A DNA stretch of 64,000 nt from Hanleya hanleyi (GCA_036873755.1 JAVTVY010020403.1:1-64000); one strand, 5' to 3'; shown: positions 43,900 to 56,600, numbered from the stretch's first letter. Translations and numbers: made by a program. Notes: generated from the letters alone by a model not told the origin.

Positions 43900-44044
43900 G
43901 GCCCCTGATGAGAGATATGCCTGTGGAGTTATCAAAGATAACTCCCGAAATTATCACGAAACATTGCTCTGACGTATATATATACTACATATATTTACGG
44001 AACTGTGAATATGACCACAGTAAATATTCAGACAATGTCGGGTC
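43900..44044 (+). ncRNA. Hammerhead ribozyme candidate, start of unit 2
   Basis: Stem I GGCCC (43900-43904) with GGGUC (44040-44044): three G-C, one G-U, one G-C. Core CUGAUGA 43905-43911 and GAAA 43958-43961. G10.1-C11.1 pair present; stem II GAGAUA/UAUCAC has one A-A mismatch, then GGAGUUAUC-AAA-GAUAACUCC. Stem III A43961-G43966 with C44033-U44038 is six pairs. C44039 is position 17 (GUC). An extended stem III continues with CUGA/UCAG and ACUGUG/CACAGU. Confidence 0.7.
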
Positions 44045-44369
44045 AGAACATACCAGGAGAGTGGGTATGTTTATGGACATCTTCTTGCACTGTTTTTGGG
44101 GGGACTCGATCCTCTTATGTCCTGACATGTGAATCGGGTTCCTTCGGGTTCTCTGATCCTCACAAACTTGGGCGTTCTGATACCCTTCTGTCCTGAATAT
44201 TTGAATATTTGAATTGCGGAATAAGCATTGAATGCGTGCAATTCATATATTAGATTAATATAATCTTATGATTATATTACATCCTGGAGATGGAATATGA
44301 AATCTGTCTTCTATCGAGGTCTCGTGAGGCAAATTAGCACTTCATCGATGCTTTATAACACAAAGCGTT

Positions 44370-45271
44370 GATTACCTTTAATGTACCTGGATGGAATGCT
44401 GGATGAAAAACTGACTACAGCATTCCGACTGTGACCCAAGCTGTGATTTCCTCGAAGTGGGGTCTTCTACCTTTACTGTATAGTGTGTAACCAGTATATT
44501 AAGTATACATACGCCGATATAGAGACAGCTCGATCGAGTATCTGAAGGATACAGGCTGATGACTACCCCGGAGTTTATCTGTACCGGGATGTGGTGCTGG
44601 ATGAAATACTGACTACAGCCTTCCGACTGTGACCCAAGCTGTGAATCCCTCGAAGAGGGGTCTTCAACCTCTACTGTATAGTGCGTAATGAGTATACTAA
44701 GTATACATACGCCGATATAGAGACAGCTCGATCGAGTATCTGAAGGATACACGCTGATTAGTACTCCGGATTTATCTGTACCGGGATGTGATGCTGGATG
44801 AAAGACTGACTACAGCCTTCCGACTCTGACCCCAGCTGTGATTCCCTCGAAGAGGGGTCTTCCACCTTTACTGCTTAGTGCGTAATCAGTATACTAAGTA
44901 TACATACGCCGATATAGAGGCAGCTCGATCTAGTATCTGAAGGATACACGCTGCTTATTACTCCGGATTTATCTGTACCGGGATGTGATGCTGAATGAAA
45001 GACTGACTACAGCCTTCCGACTGCGACCCAAGCTGTGATTCCCTCGAAGAGGGGTCTTCCACCTTTATACTGTATAGTGCGTAGTATACTAAGTATACAT
45101 ACGCCGATATGAAGACAGCTCGATCAATTATCTGAAGATCCACGATGATTATTACTCCAGATTTATCTGTACCGGAATGTGATGCTGTTTGAAAGACTGA
45201 CTACAGCCTTCCGACTGTGATCCAAGCTGTGATTCCCTCTAAGAGGGGTCTTCCACCTTCACTGTATAGTG
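44370..45271 (+). repeat. ~197-bp tandem array in PLE unit 2 (about 4.5 copies)
   Basis: Same unit as at 42824, opposite orientation, spaced about 195-200 bp (TAGTG landmarks near 44481, 44680, 44878, 45076, 45270). Confidence 0.85.
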
Positions 45272-46198
45272 ACCGCCCTTCAAAGAACCATGAAGACCGC
45301 CAAGTCCCCGGGGAATGAACGTCGAATGGCCAATAACGGAAGAGACCAAGCAGACAAACGCCCCGCTGACGGCTTACATCACCCCAAGTGGTCTAACAGA
45401 TCAGGAGAATGGAACCACTCACGGAACTATAGAGAAAACAGACACCCCCGACCTGGAATAAAGCGCAGGAATGAACAGTTCTCGTCCAATCAAGTCAGCA
45501 AACATCCTAGATGGAGTTACTTACTTTTCCGGATAATGCGTAATATTTTGATGCGTATACGAAGTATACATGCATACCATTCACCGACTACATATTATTC
45601 TCTGCTCATCGTACATATTCCATGCCTAATATATCTGTATACGAAGTATACACGATGTGCTAATTTGATCTCGGGGACCTCAACGGATGTACAGAGACAT
45701 ATACCTTGGAACTATTGTATATTCTCCTGTTATTGACATATATATATGGAATGTGATATATATATGCATGCTGTACCAACCCGTTGGGTTGCTAATATGA
45801 ATATATATATAATAAATATATTTATTACTCAGAGTGTTTTGTTTCGTGTGGCTATTTCTCTCATGCTGAATTTGATCTCGTCTCTCCATTAGGAGTAACG
45901 AATCTATCCAGAAGTATACGATATTAAATATCGGGCATACTTGTATTGAGTCTCCAGAACGTATTCGTCGGTTGCTCCAGTTGATCTACTTGCATATGGA
46001 CCTGAAATTTGGGATTTAATATGGCCGAAGTGCCTACTGATTGATGTTATGTTTGATCTTAGTCTGTCCAGCGTACTTTCCATTTGAGCTTAGTGGGATT
46101 CTACCGAACAATGCTGTTCACGGCGGTCTACCGATCTACCAATCACTGTTGTGTAATCTGACCAATCAGTATCAGCTATTTCTACCAATCAGCGGATA
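45272..46198. other. Non-coding core of PLE unit 2
   Basis: Inverted counterpart of 41897-42823. GTATACGAAGTATAC palindromes near 45547 and 45641. No gene supported. Confidence 0.5.
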
Positions 46199-47775
46199 AT
46201 GAGCCGATTTGTTATCCTATCATATTTGACCGCCTCTCGCACACCGGGGGCCGGATTTTCCAGCATTCAGTCATTCATCACATGCCGCTCCATTCAACAA
46301 CACATACGCCGATCTTCGCAGCCAATTTACAGATTTTACAGACTTCTCACTGAATTCAATCTGACTCGAAGAGGCAGAATGAAAATCAGACGTCTCAACA
46401 CAAAAGAACAGAAACGACCCAAGACAAGTACACATATGAAATATGAAAGCGAAGCGAGATTGGCATTAGCCAAGCTTCTGACTTTAAACGGATGATCAAG
46501 AACATGCGATGCAGTGGACGATTTTTCGATTCTACACCAATCCAAAAGACACATCCATTTTACAGCAAATCCGAATTCCAGCCACCACTTGGATTGAACA
46601 GCACGGAGAATTATCTGTATGCCACAAGACTTCATATACGCGAAGCGTATACGGAGATAATCTATCTACGGGGAAGCGGGTGTCGCTCAGTAAACTGAGG
46701 TCCGATAACTGGAATATAGTTATCACCAAATTGGATAAGAATAACACGACTGTTATTCTAGACAAGGATCTATATATACAGATGAAGCCTACGCTCAGCT
46801 GTATGACAACATACATTACGTGGAAATCCCTGAGATTGATATCAAGCCAACGCATAAAAAGGTACTAAACCGAATATGCCATACAAGTGTCTAATAGGAA
46901 CTTATTAGACAGGAATACCCGATAATACCTATATGATCCGTTCCATAAGAAGGGCGTACCATACATGTATACATTACCTAAGATCCACAAAATCAAGCGA
47001 AGCCTGGATGGATTGGACAGAATTAACCCTGGAGATATTTCTAATATCAAGGTTCCTGGACGTCCTACTATATCCCAATGTAACTCGCCAACAGAAAAGG
47101 TTGGCAGGTCAGAACATACCAGGAGAGTGGGTATGTTTATAGACATCTTCTTGCACTGGATTCATCATACGCCACTCCATTCAACAACACTTACGCAGAT
47201 CTTCGCAGCCAATTTACAGATTTTACAGACTTCTCACTGAATTCAATCTGACTTGATGAGGCAGAATGAAAATCAGGCGTCTCAACAGAAAAGAACAGAA
47301 ACGACTCAAGACAAGTAAACATATGAAATATGTTGAAAAATGTCGATAAGGATCTCGCGAAGCGAGATTGGCATTAGCCAAGACAAACATAAGAAACGTC
47401 TCTATACTGAGGCTATCCGATGACGACATCCTACTGCTGTCCATACCCGCCGGCTTGTGCCTTTGAAAGAGGGAGAAACTTACATAGATCCTCGCAGCCA
47501 ATTACAGACTCTACTGAATTCAATCTGACTCGACGAGGCAGAATGAAAACTAGACATTTCTACAGAAACAACGATCCAAGAAAAGTAAACATATGAAATA
47601 TGTTGAAATATGTGGAAATGGATCTCGCGAGGCGAGATTTGCATTAGCCATGAGATACATCAGAAACATCTCTAAACTGAGGCTGTCCCATGACGACATC
47701 GTACTGCTGCCCAGGGGTCTTCCTTCTATACCAACACCAGTCATTGGAAATAGGAATATTATTTCTGACTTCTAA
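46199..47775 (+). pseudogene. Penelope RT region and N-terminal copies, unit 2
   Basis: Same order as unit 1: N-terminal copy i (46199-46495), middle region (46492 on), RT start (LPKIHKIKRSLDG, GRPTISQCNSPTEKVG, 46965-47106), unit-start word 47107-47157, N-terminal copies ii (about 47160-47470) and iii (47480-47775). Unit 2 also lacks about 10 bp in the word after ATRL (near 46630) that units 1 and 3 keep, adding a frameshift. RT lacks its catalytic box. Confidence 0.7.
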
Positions 47776-47858
47776 CGGATGATTAAAGAGGAGAAACTTG
47801 AAGGAACTGCTACGCAAATCGAAGATTTGATGGCTAACACCTTCCTGTATTAAAAGGC

Positions 47859-48003
47859 GGCCCCTGATGAGAGATATGCCTGTGGAGTTATCAAAGATAA
47901 CTCCCGAAATTATCACGAAACATTGCTCTGACGTATATATATACTACATATATTTACGGAACTGTGAATATGACCACAGTAAATATTCAGATAATGTCGG
48001 GTC
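47859..48003 (+). ncRNA. Hammerhead ribozyme candidate, end of unit 2
   Basis: GGCCC 47859-47863, CUGAUGA 47864-47870, GAAA 47917-47920. Stem III closes with a G-U wobble (UAAUGU). GUC cleavage at 47998/47999, GGGUC 47999-48003. Exactly 3,959 nt after the site at 44039. Confidence 0.7.
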
Positions 48004-48324
48004 AGAACATACCAGGAAAGTGGGTATGTTTATGGACATCTTCTTGCACTGTTTTTGGGAGGACTCGATCCTCTTATGTCCTGACATGTGAATCGGGTTC
48101 CTTCGGGTTCTCTGATCCTCACAAACTTGGGCGTTCTGATACCCTTCTGTCCTGAATATTTGAATTGCGGAATAAGCTTTGAATGCGTGCAATTCATATA
48201 TTATATTAATATAATCTTATGATTATATTACATCCTGGAGATGGAATATGAAATCTGTCTTCTATCGTGGTCTCCTGAGGCAAATTAGCACTTCATCGAT
48301 GCTTTATAACACAAAGCCTTGGTT

Positions 48325-49222
48325 ACCTTTAATGTACCTGGATGGAATGCTGGATGAAAAACTGACTACAGCATTCCGACTGTGACCCAAGCTGTGATTT
48401 CCTCGAAGTGGGGTCTTCTACCTTTACTGTATAGTGCGTAACCAGTATATTAAGTATACATACGCCGATATAGAGACAGCTCGATCGAGTATCTGAAGGA
48501 TACAGGCTGATGACTACCCCGGAGTTTATCTGTACCGGGATGTGGTGCTGGATGAAAGACTGACTACAGCCTTCCGACTCTGACCCAAGCTGTGAATTCC
48601 TCGAAGAGGGGTCTTCAACCTCTACTGTATAGTGCGTAATCAGTATACTAAGTATACATACGCCGATATAGAGACAGCTCGATCGAGTATCTGAAGGATA
48701 CACGCTGATTAATACTCCGGATTTATCTGTACCGGGATGTGATGCTGGATGAAAGACTGACTACAGCCTTCCGACTCTGACCCCAGCTGTGATTCCCTCG
48801 AAGAGGGGTCTTCAACCTTTACTGCTTAGTGCGTAATCGGTATACTAAGTATACATACGCCGATATAGAGACAGCTCGATCGAGTATCTGAAGGATACAC
48901 GCTGCTTATTACTCCGGATTTATCTGTACCGAGATGTGATGCTGAATGAAAGACTGACTGCAGCCTTCCGACTCTGACCCAAGCTGTGATTCCCTCGAAG
49001 AGGGGTCTTCCATCTTTATACTGTATAGTGCGTAGTATACTGAGTATACATACGCCGATATGAAGACAGCTCGATCAATTATCTGAAGATCCACGATGAT
49101 TATTACTCCAGATTTATCTGTACCGGAATGTGATGCCGTTTGAAAGACCGACTACAGCCTTCCGACTGTGATCCAAGCTGTGATTCCCTCTAAGAGGGGT
49201 CTTCCACCTTCACTGTATAGTG
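48325..49222 (+). repeat. ~197-bp tandem array in PLE unit 3 (about 4.5 copies)
   Basis: Near-identical to the array at 44370, same orientation. Confidence 0.85.
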
Positions 49223-49647
49223 ACCGCCCTTCAAAGAACCATAAAGACCGCCAAGTCCCCGGGAATGAACGTCGAATGGCCAATAACGGAAGAGACCAAG
49301 CAGACAAACGCCCCGCTGACGGCTTACATCACCCCAAGTGGTCTAACAGATCAGGAGAATGGGACCACTCACGGAACTATAGAGAAAACAGACACCCCCG
49401 ACCTGGAATAAAGCGCAGGAATGAACAGTTCTCGTCCAATCAAGTCAGCAAACATCCTAGATGGAGTTACTTACTTTTCCGGATAATGCGTAATATTTTG
49501 ATGCGTATACGAAGTATACATGCATACCATTCACCTACTACATATTATTCTCTGCTCATCGTACATATTCCATGCCTATTATATCTGTATACGAAGTATA
49601 CACGATGTGCTAATTTGATCTCGTGGACCTCAACGAATGTACAGAGA

Positions 49648-50567
49648 GTTATTATCCCTCAACCTAAATCGTAGCATTTCCATTGGTCAGTTTACCAGGG
49701 TGTAAAAATTCGTACACCCCGGGGATCTTTCCATGTCAACATCCGACCGGTCTGACCGATCACGTGACCAATCATCTTAATGCTGTATACTGAACTATGT
49801 TGAACGGTGTGGCCGAACGGGCCTCTAGCGGAAGGGCTCCCAGGGGATAAAAATTCACGGTTCACGTGCGAAAGCAGACATGGTGGATCTCCACTTCAAG
49901 ACTTGGAACTTAAATTTTCCACTATTTCTGGCGGGAGATACCCTAATATTGACCAGAATACCATCATAGTCGGAGTATTCTACTTCTCGCATGTCGAGAA
50001 TATAAATATAACGAACATGAAGCGTTTTCTGGCCACGCGAAAATTATGCATAATCGCTACCGAACCAAGTTCGGCGTGTTGTGCGCTTTCAAAGATCATT
50101 TCCCGAAATCAACACACAATATTATACACAACCGTTCATATTCGATGAAAGGAAGTCTTGCTGCATCACGTTCAATCAATCTTTAGACACACATACCTCG
50201 TAAATGGTTATATTTAGGGTCAAAATTGAACACTGTCACAGCTCTGCGTCCGTGTTGCGCGTCTACATTACTCGCGTAGACAACACGTTTTGTCAAAATG
50301 GAGACCGGTTTCGTAAATGGACAGACACATATAGGCTGAGTTTCCGTGGTAAAGTTTCAGAGAAATTGCCCTTTTAACTCTATAATTCGATATGTTAATT
50401 GAAAAATGCTTTCGGGATAATAAATTCGTTATTCAGGTTTTTCCCAGGGTGTATGAAAAGTTATGACCCTCCCTGAAACTCATACACCCTTCGGCTGACG
50501 CCTCAGGGTGTATGAGTTTCAGGGAGGGTCATAACTTTTCATACACCCTGGGAAAAACCTGAATAAC
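49648..50567. mobile_element. 920-bp insertion ending in a 63-bp perfect hairpin
   Basis: Absent from units 1 and 2. Begins GTTATTATCC and ends GAATAAC. Its last 140 bp are a perfect inverted repeat, 50428-50490 and 50505-50567, with a 14-nt loop; a looser GGGTGTAAAAATTCGTACACCCC hairpin lies near the left end. A 113-codon frame (49807-50148) has no recognised domain. No clear target duplication. Probably a non-autonomous DNA transposon that entered unit 3 after amplification. Confidence 0.6.
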
Positions 50568-51070
50568 TAATAATATACCTTGAAAATATTGTATATTCTC
50601 CTGTTATTGACATATATATATGGAATGTGATATATATATGCATGCTGTACCAACCCGTTGGGTTGCTAATATGAATAAATATATAATAAATATATTTATT
50701 ACTCAGAGTTTTGTTTCGTGTGGCTATATCTCTCATGCTGAATTTGATCTCGTCTCTCCATTAGGAGTAACGTATCTATCCGGAAGTATACGGTATTAAA
50801 TATCGGGCATACTTGTATTGAGTCTCCAGAACGTATCCGTCGGTTGCTCCAGTTGATCTACTTGCATATGGACCTGCAATTTGGGATTTAATATGGCCGA
50901 AGCGCCTACTGATTGATGTTATGTTTGATCTTAGTCTGTCCAGCGTACTTTCCATTTGAGCTTAGTGGGATTCTACCGAACAATGCTGTTCACGGCGGTC
51001 TACCGATCTACCAATCACTGTTGTGTAATCTGACCAATCAGTATCAGCTATTTCTACCAATCAGCGGATA

Positions 51071-52657
51071 ATGAGCCGATTTGTTATCCTATCATATTTG
51101 ACCGCCTCTCGCACACCGGGGGCCGGATTTTCCAGCATTCAGTCATTCATCACATGGCGCTCCATTCAACAACACATACGCCGATCTTCGCAGCCAATTT
51201 ACAGATTTTACAGACTTCTCACTGAATTCAATCTGACTCGAAGAGGCAGAATGAAAATCAGACGTCTCAACACAAAAGAACAGAAACGACCCAAGACAAG
51301 TAAACATATGAAATATGAAAGCGAAGCGAGATTGGCATTAGCCAAGCTTCTGACTTTAAACGGATGATCAAGAACATGCGATGCAGTGGACGATTTTTCG
51401 ATTCTACACCAATCCAAAAGACACATCCATTTTACAGCAAATCCGAATTCCAGCCACCACTTGGATTGAACAGCACGGAGAATTATCTGTATGCCACAAG
51501 ACTTGAGCTAACTTCATATACGCGAAGCGTATACGGAGATAATCTATCTACGGGGAAGCGGGTGTCGCTCAGTAAACTGAGGTCCGATAACTGGAATATA
51601 GTTATCACCAAATTGGATAAGAATAACACGACTGTTATTCTAGACCAGGATCTATATATATAGCTGAAGCCTACGCTCAGCTGTATGACAACATACATTA
51701 CGTGGAAATCCCTGAGATTGATATCAAGCCAACGCATAAAAAGGTACTAAACCTAATATGCCGTACAAGTGTCTAATAGGAACTTATTAGACAGGAATAC
51801 CCGATAATACCTATATGATCCGTTCCATAAGAAGGGCGTACCATACATGTATATATTACCTAAGATTCACAAAATCAAGCGAAGCCTGGATGGATTGGAC
51901 AGAATTAACCCTGGAGATATTTCTAATATCAAGGTTCCTGGACGTCCTACTATATCCCAATGTAACTCGCCAACAGAAAAGGTTGGCAGGTCAGAACATA
52001 CCAGGAGAGTGGGTATGTTTATAGACATCTTCTTGCACTGGATTCATCATACGCCGCTCCATTCAACAACACTTACGCAGATCTTCGCAGCCAATTTACA
52101 GATTTTACAGACTTCTCACTGAATTCAATCTGACTTGAAGAGGCAGAATGAAAATCAGGCGTCTCAACAGAAAAGAACAGAAACGACTCAAGACAAGTAA
52201 ACATATGAAATATGTTGAAAAATGTCGATAAGGATCTCGCGAAGCGAGATTGGGATTAGCCAAGACAAACATAAGAAACGTCTCTATACTGAGGCTATCC
52301 GATGACGACATCCTACTGCTGTCCATACCCGCCGGCTTGTGTCTTTGAAAGAGGGAGAAACTTACACAGACCCTCGCAGCCAATTACAGACTCTACTGAA
52401 TTCAATCTGACTCGAAGAGGCAGAATGAAAACTAGACATCTCTACAGAAACAACGATCCAAGAAAAGTAAACATATGAAATATATTGAAATATGTGGAAA
52501 TGGATCTCGCGAGGCGAGATTTGCATTAGCCATGAGATACATCAGAAACATCTCTAAACTGAGGCTGTCCCATGACGACATCGTACTGCTGCCCAGGGGT
52601 CTTCCTTCCATACCAACACCAGTCATTGGAAATAGGAATATTATTTCTGTCTTCTAA
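51071..52657 (+). pseudogene. Penelope RT region and N-terminal copies, unit 3
   Basis: N-terminal copy i 51071-51367, middle region 51364-51663, RT start 51847-51988 (LPKIHKIKRSLDG, SPTEKVG), unit-start word 51989-52039, N-terminal copies ii and iii to 52657. It shares the TA-slip frameshift after the DLYI word (DQDLYI here) with units 1 and 2, so the defect predates amplification. Confidence 0.7.
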
Positions 52658-52740
52658 CGGATGATTAAAGAGGAGAAACTTGAAGGAACTGCTACGCAAA
52701 TCGAAGATTTGATGGCTAACACCTTCCTGTATTAAAAGGC

Positions 52741-52887
52741 GGCCCCTGATGAGAGATATGCCTGTGGAGTTATCAAAGATAACTCCCGAAATTATCACGA
52801 AACATTGCTCTGACGTATATATATACTACATATATATTTACGGAACTGTGAATATGACCACAGTAAATATTCAGACAATGTTGGGTC
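52741..52887 (+). ncRNA. Hammerhead ribozyme candidate, end of unit 3
   Basis: GGCCC 52741-52745, CUGAUGA 52746-52752, GGGUC 52883-52887. Position 17 is U (GUU triplet) at 52882, allowed but usually slower. 4,884 nt after the previous site, because of the 920-bp insertion. Confidence 0.65.
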
Positions 52888-52934
52888 AGAACATACCAGG
52901 AGAGTGGGTATGTTTATGGACATCTTCTTGTACT

Positions 52935-53660
52935 GACCAAACCCCATCACCCCAAAAAGGTGATGGCCCATCAACTTTTTTTTGACTGTGTGGGGTGGAG
53001 GATCCGTCTTTTCGACGCTACTGAACTGAAACTGGGCCAAAATCTTTACCGTTTTAAGAAAACAGAGTTCACAGTCTGCCTGCATGATCCCCACATTTAT
53101 CTCACACTATATGTGCAAATAAAATATCGCCTCACTTCAACCCCACTATCGTCTTAGGCTATGCATGGAAGAATGCTTGCCCAACAAAATCCCCACGTTT
53201 ATCTTAAGCTATGAAAACAGCGAGCATTTTGCCCTACATCATCCCCACGCCGGACTTAAACTTTCAACACAGCCCGGCACATTCCCTACATTGGACTTTG
53301 TCTACGAGCGCTGGAAAAAAGTCCACCCCACCTAATCCTTACAAACAACTCAGTCGATTAACTCCGAAGTTCATTTTCCCTACACCAACCCCACGTTACA
53401 CTTTGAATATGTAGCAGATAAAGTTATGCCCTACATCATCCCCACGCGGACTTTGAATTCTCAGAACTGTCGTCCATTCACCCGTCATAATCCCCACATC
53501 CGCCCTACATAATCCCCATATTTATGCTAAATTTGCATAACCGTGGACAGCTGCCCCACACAAACCCTACGTTATCCCCACGAGGAAAGTTTCAAACCAC
53601 GCTTCGCCCCACACGAACCCCACGCGCCCACCAATACCCCACACTTTCCCCACGTTCGTG
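52935..53660. repeat. CCCCAC-rich degenerate repeat region
   Basis: From about 53090 to 53655 words like ATCCCCAC, AACCCCAC and ACATCATCCCCACG recur at irregular 20-40 bp spacing on the plus strand. No gene. Confidence 0.5.
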
Positions 53661-56600
53661 TTTGTAAGGGAGTACACTTGCAAATTCAAATTACCAATTT
53701 GTGGGAATCGTGAAAACATGGCTACATTTTTCAATCAGCAGAGAGTTGCAGTATTTTGATGATTTGGTATCGAATGTTATTGGTTAATCCAATCGGCCAT
53801 GTCATTGGGAGAGAAATATGAAATATATTGATATTGTCTATCCAGACCGAAAATAACATGACTTGCAAGTGATTAACCTGAATTTTATTTTATGTCTTTT
53901 GATAAAAGCTCTGACATACGAGTCGAAATCATGTGCAATTCAATTATAATACCTATTATATTACATAACTCAGATGTTCAGAATATGGCCTAAAGTGTTC
54001 CGAAGGTTTCAAAATGCGATTTCAAAAGTTTCAAATAAGCCTTCAAAAATTTCCAAAATATAGTTCCACCTTATCCTAATGATTGTTCGAAATGTTTAAA
54101 AAAAAATATCTCCAAATGTGTCAAAAAGTTGTTCCAAGTGTTTCACAAGGCGGTTTCAAATATTCCAAAATACTGTTTCAAAAGTTCAAAAATATGTCTC
54201 AAAATAAAATCTTGAGATGCATAATCAGTGGAATGAATATCACAAAATGTAATGATTATTCGACAATGAAATACACTTCACTGAAGAAACCTTGCATTAC
54301 TCAGCATCAGTTATATTAGCATTTCTGGTCACAACTGTAGATTATGTCGATATTGCCACCAAAGCCTTAGAAATCAATGACAGAAACGGTCTTACCAATG
54401 GATATGGTCAAGGTCCTAGAAACAACTCATCAATTAGTAATATACGAGATGATGGGCTAGAGCCCAATGGTGGGCGATCTTGGTAAACGTTCACAAGGTG
54501 GACGAATAAATGGTCATTGAATACTTATTTTTATCATGTCATAACGAACGAATAAAAGGGCTTTAGAACGTAAACGCAAAGGGAATATGAACATAATTGC
54601 TACACCATTCAGTTCTTTCATAAACTGTGAGTCGAAACCGAATGGCATGTACATCTGTATGAATTTTATTATAAACTCGTGTTGGGTCATTCAATTCTGA
54701 AAGCACGATAATGAACCCAACCAAGTAAAGATGTATAGTTTCTTCTCCTGTAGAGTTTTATGATTTCACCATTCATCCTATTTCATCGTGGTATATCCAA
54801 GCGTTTTTTTTGTTTTTTTTTCTTTTTTGCCAAACAATATTATTTCTATCCTACTGTACTCCAGATAAAACACTACAAGGAATGGCGTGGAAACAATGGA
54901 AGTTGACTACTACCCCAGTATTACAAAGCTAAGTTTGGTCATTAATAAACAGATTGCAGAAAGCAGCTGTGGATGAAATTGGCACGCATTGCACAAATTC
55001 GGACTTGAATAATAAAATTTTAGTCCACATTTTCCACGTGGAGGAATAAACTGGGTATGAAAACTTTCTTTTTGAGTCAAAAATAAACAGGCGTAATATA
55101 GAGACCATCGTAGGGACCAGGAGGAAAACGATTTACTTTCTCTTCCGTTGTGCTGAACAAGGAGTCCCTTGCCTTCTATTATAGTTCAGTGACAGGGAAT
55201 AGCCGGACACTATGACTGAATAACACCTGAACACCAAACTGACGGTTGTGTTTGTGCGATCCATTTCATTCATTGGATTATTTGGAGTATTTGGTTTTCG
55301 TTAAGTATCGTAATTATGGTGAGTAATTCTGAATCGACACTCGCGAACCCCGTCGCCACTATGTATAAATGTGTCGGGTCCTCCTGGACCATGAGACATT
55401 TCCGAACGATTTTGTACTCCTAACAGAGTGTGTAGAACCATCTACGTCAATTAAAATAAGAATGCTGTCAAACATAAGCTATTAAATCAAAGTTTCCACG
55501 TGGAAGCTATCCAACAGAACTACTCTCGAAAGGACATGTAACAGATACCGTACCTGATGCAGTAGACAAACATGGGTTAGGATCGTTGGCAAGCGATCTA
55601 TTTGCAAATTTCGTGATAATTCACATGAGCAGTGTGACTAACGTCACAGGACCTACGAAGTACAGTAGGCATTAGGACTCGAACGCGAACTGAACTCTTG
55701 GAAATCCCCACCCCCAGTTGAAATCCTGCCTATATTAAGATGGGCACTGCCCAAGTCAGAATCGCCACTGATTTTCATCAAAAATCACCAGAAATTTCCA
55801 TCAAAAATAGGTCAGCTCAGAACTTGTTGGTAACAGTCTCCTAATGCGCCTTCATTCCAAAATAAATAACGATCACCGATTTAATTTTACATTTTTTTTT
55901 TAAAGGAAACAGATTGAATAATATAGGTTCACTAGATTTCAAGCTTTACGTGTGAAAATACATCTACATCTCTTTAGTGGTTTTTAGTGCCCTTGTCCAG
56001 GATCAAAACAACTTTTTAAATCACATTATTTTCTCAACAATACACCAAATGTTTATATATAGTACTATAGTATAGAAAGGTAGCATTTATGTAGTTTACG
56101 GTAATTCAACTCGAGACCAACACCTTCTATGCACAAGATAATAATGATTCTATGTGATTCTCCTGAGCATAACCGGTACAAAGACGAATAAATAGCGTCT
56201 CTACATCACGTTGTTATCTAGATATATGAGACAACACATTTTGGGTATCGGCAATCTGATGAATGTACTATTCCGGTTTCCTTGTTTCACATTATATTCT
56301 ATGGCAGTTGATCGGTGATTTTCTTTATGATAAACGTTAAACCACCTCAGCTTCGTTGTGCAAACAGCGCTGAATTTTTTAGGGTATATGCAGTAGGGTA
56401 TTTTTAGCCGGAGAGTAACTGATAGGCCTAGTCATTAAATGCGATAAAACGCTGGAGCAAAACGGACCACAGTTTTCTTGGCAATGATGACATGTTTGGA
56501 TGTGAAACAGGATACACGTTACAGGCTACAGCTTACATATATATAACAATATACTGAAGTGTTAATTATAAATCTAATTTTAATCAGAATTATTTCTTGC

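Larger units (their letters stand above)
40044..52934. mobile_element. Penelope-like element complex: one inverted and two direct units
   Basis: Three near-identical units of 3.6-4.9 kb: U1 minus (40044-43694), U2 plus (43697-47998), U3 plus (47999-52934). Each has an array of ~197-bp repeats, 1.1 kb of non-coding DNA, an N-terminal plus truncated RT region, two extra partial N-terminal copies and a hammerhead fold. Both outer ends are the same word, CTTCTTGCACT, inverted. U1 and U2 form a long imperfect palindrome centred near 43900. Partial tandem and inverted units (pseudo-LTR structure) are a known habit of Penelope-like elements. The inserted unit truncates gypsy 2. Confidence 0.75.

Noticed and set aside
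44370..45271. Hammerhead ribozyme within the ~197-bp array monomers
   Set aside because: One monomer contains CTGATGA and a later GAAA, but the G10.1 position is C, stem II does not form and other monomers read CTGATTA. The real candidates lie outside the arrays.
42824..49222. CRISPR-like array
   Set aside because: Repeats of ~197 bp without distinct spacers, in a eukaryotic mobile element.
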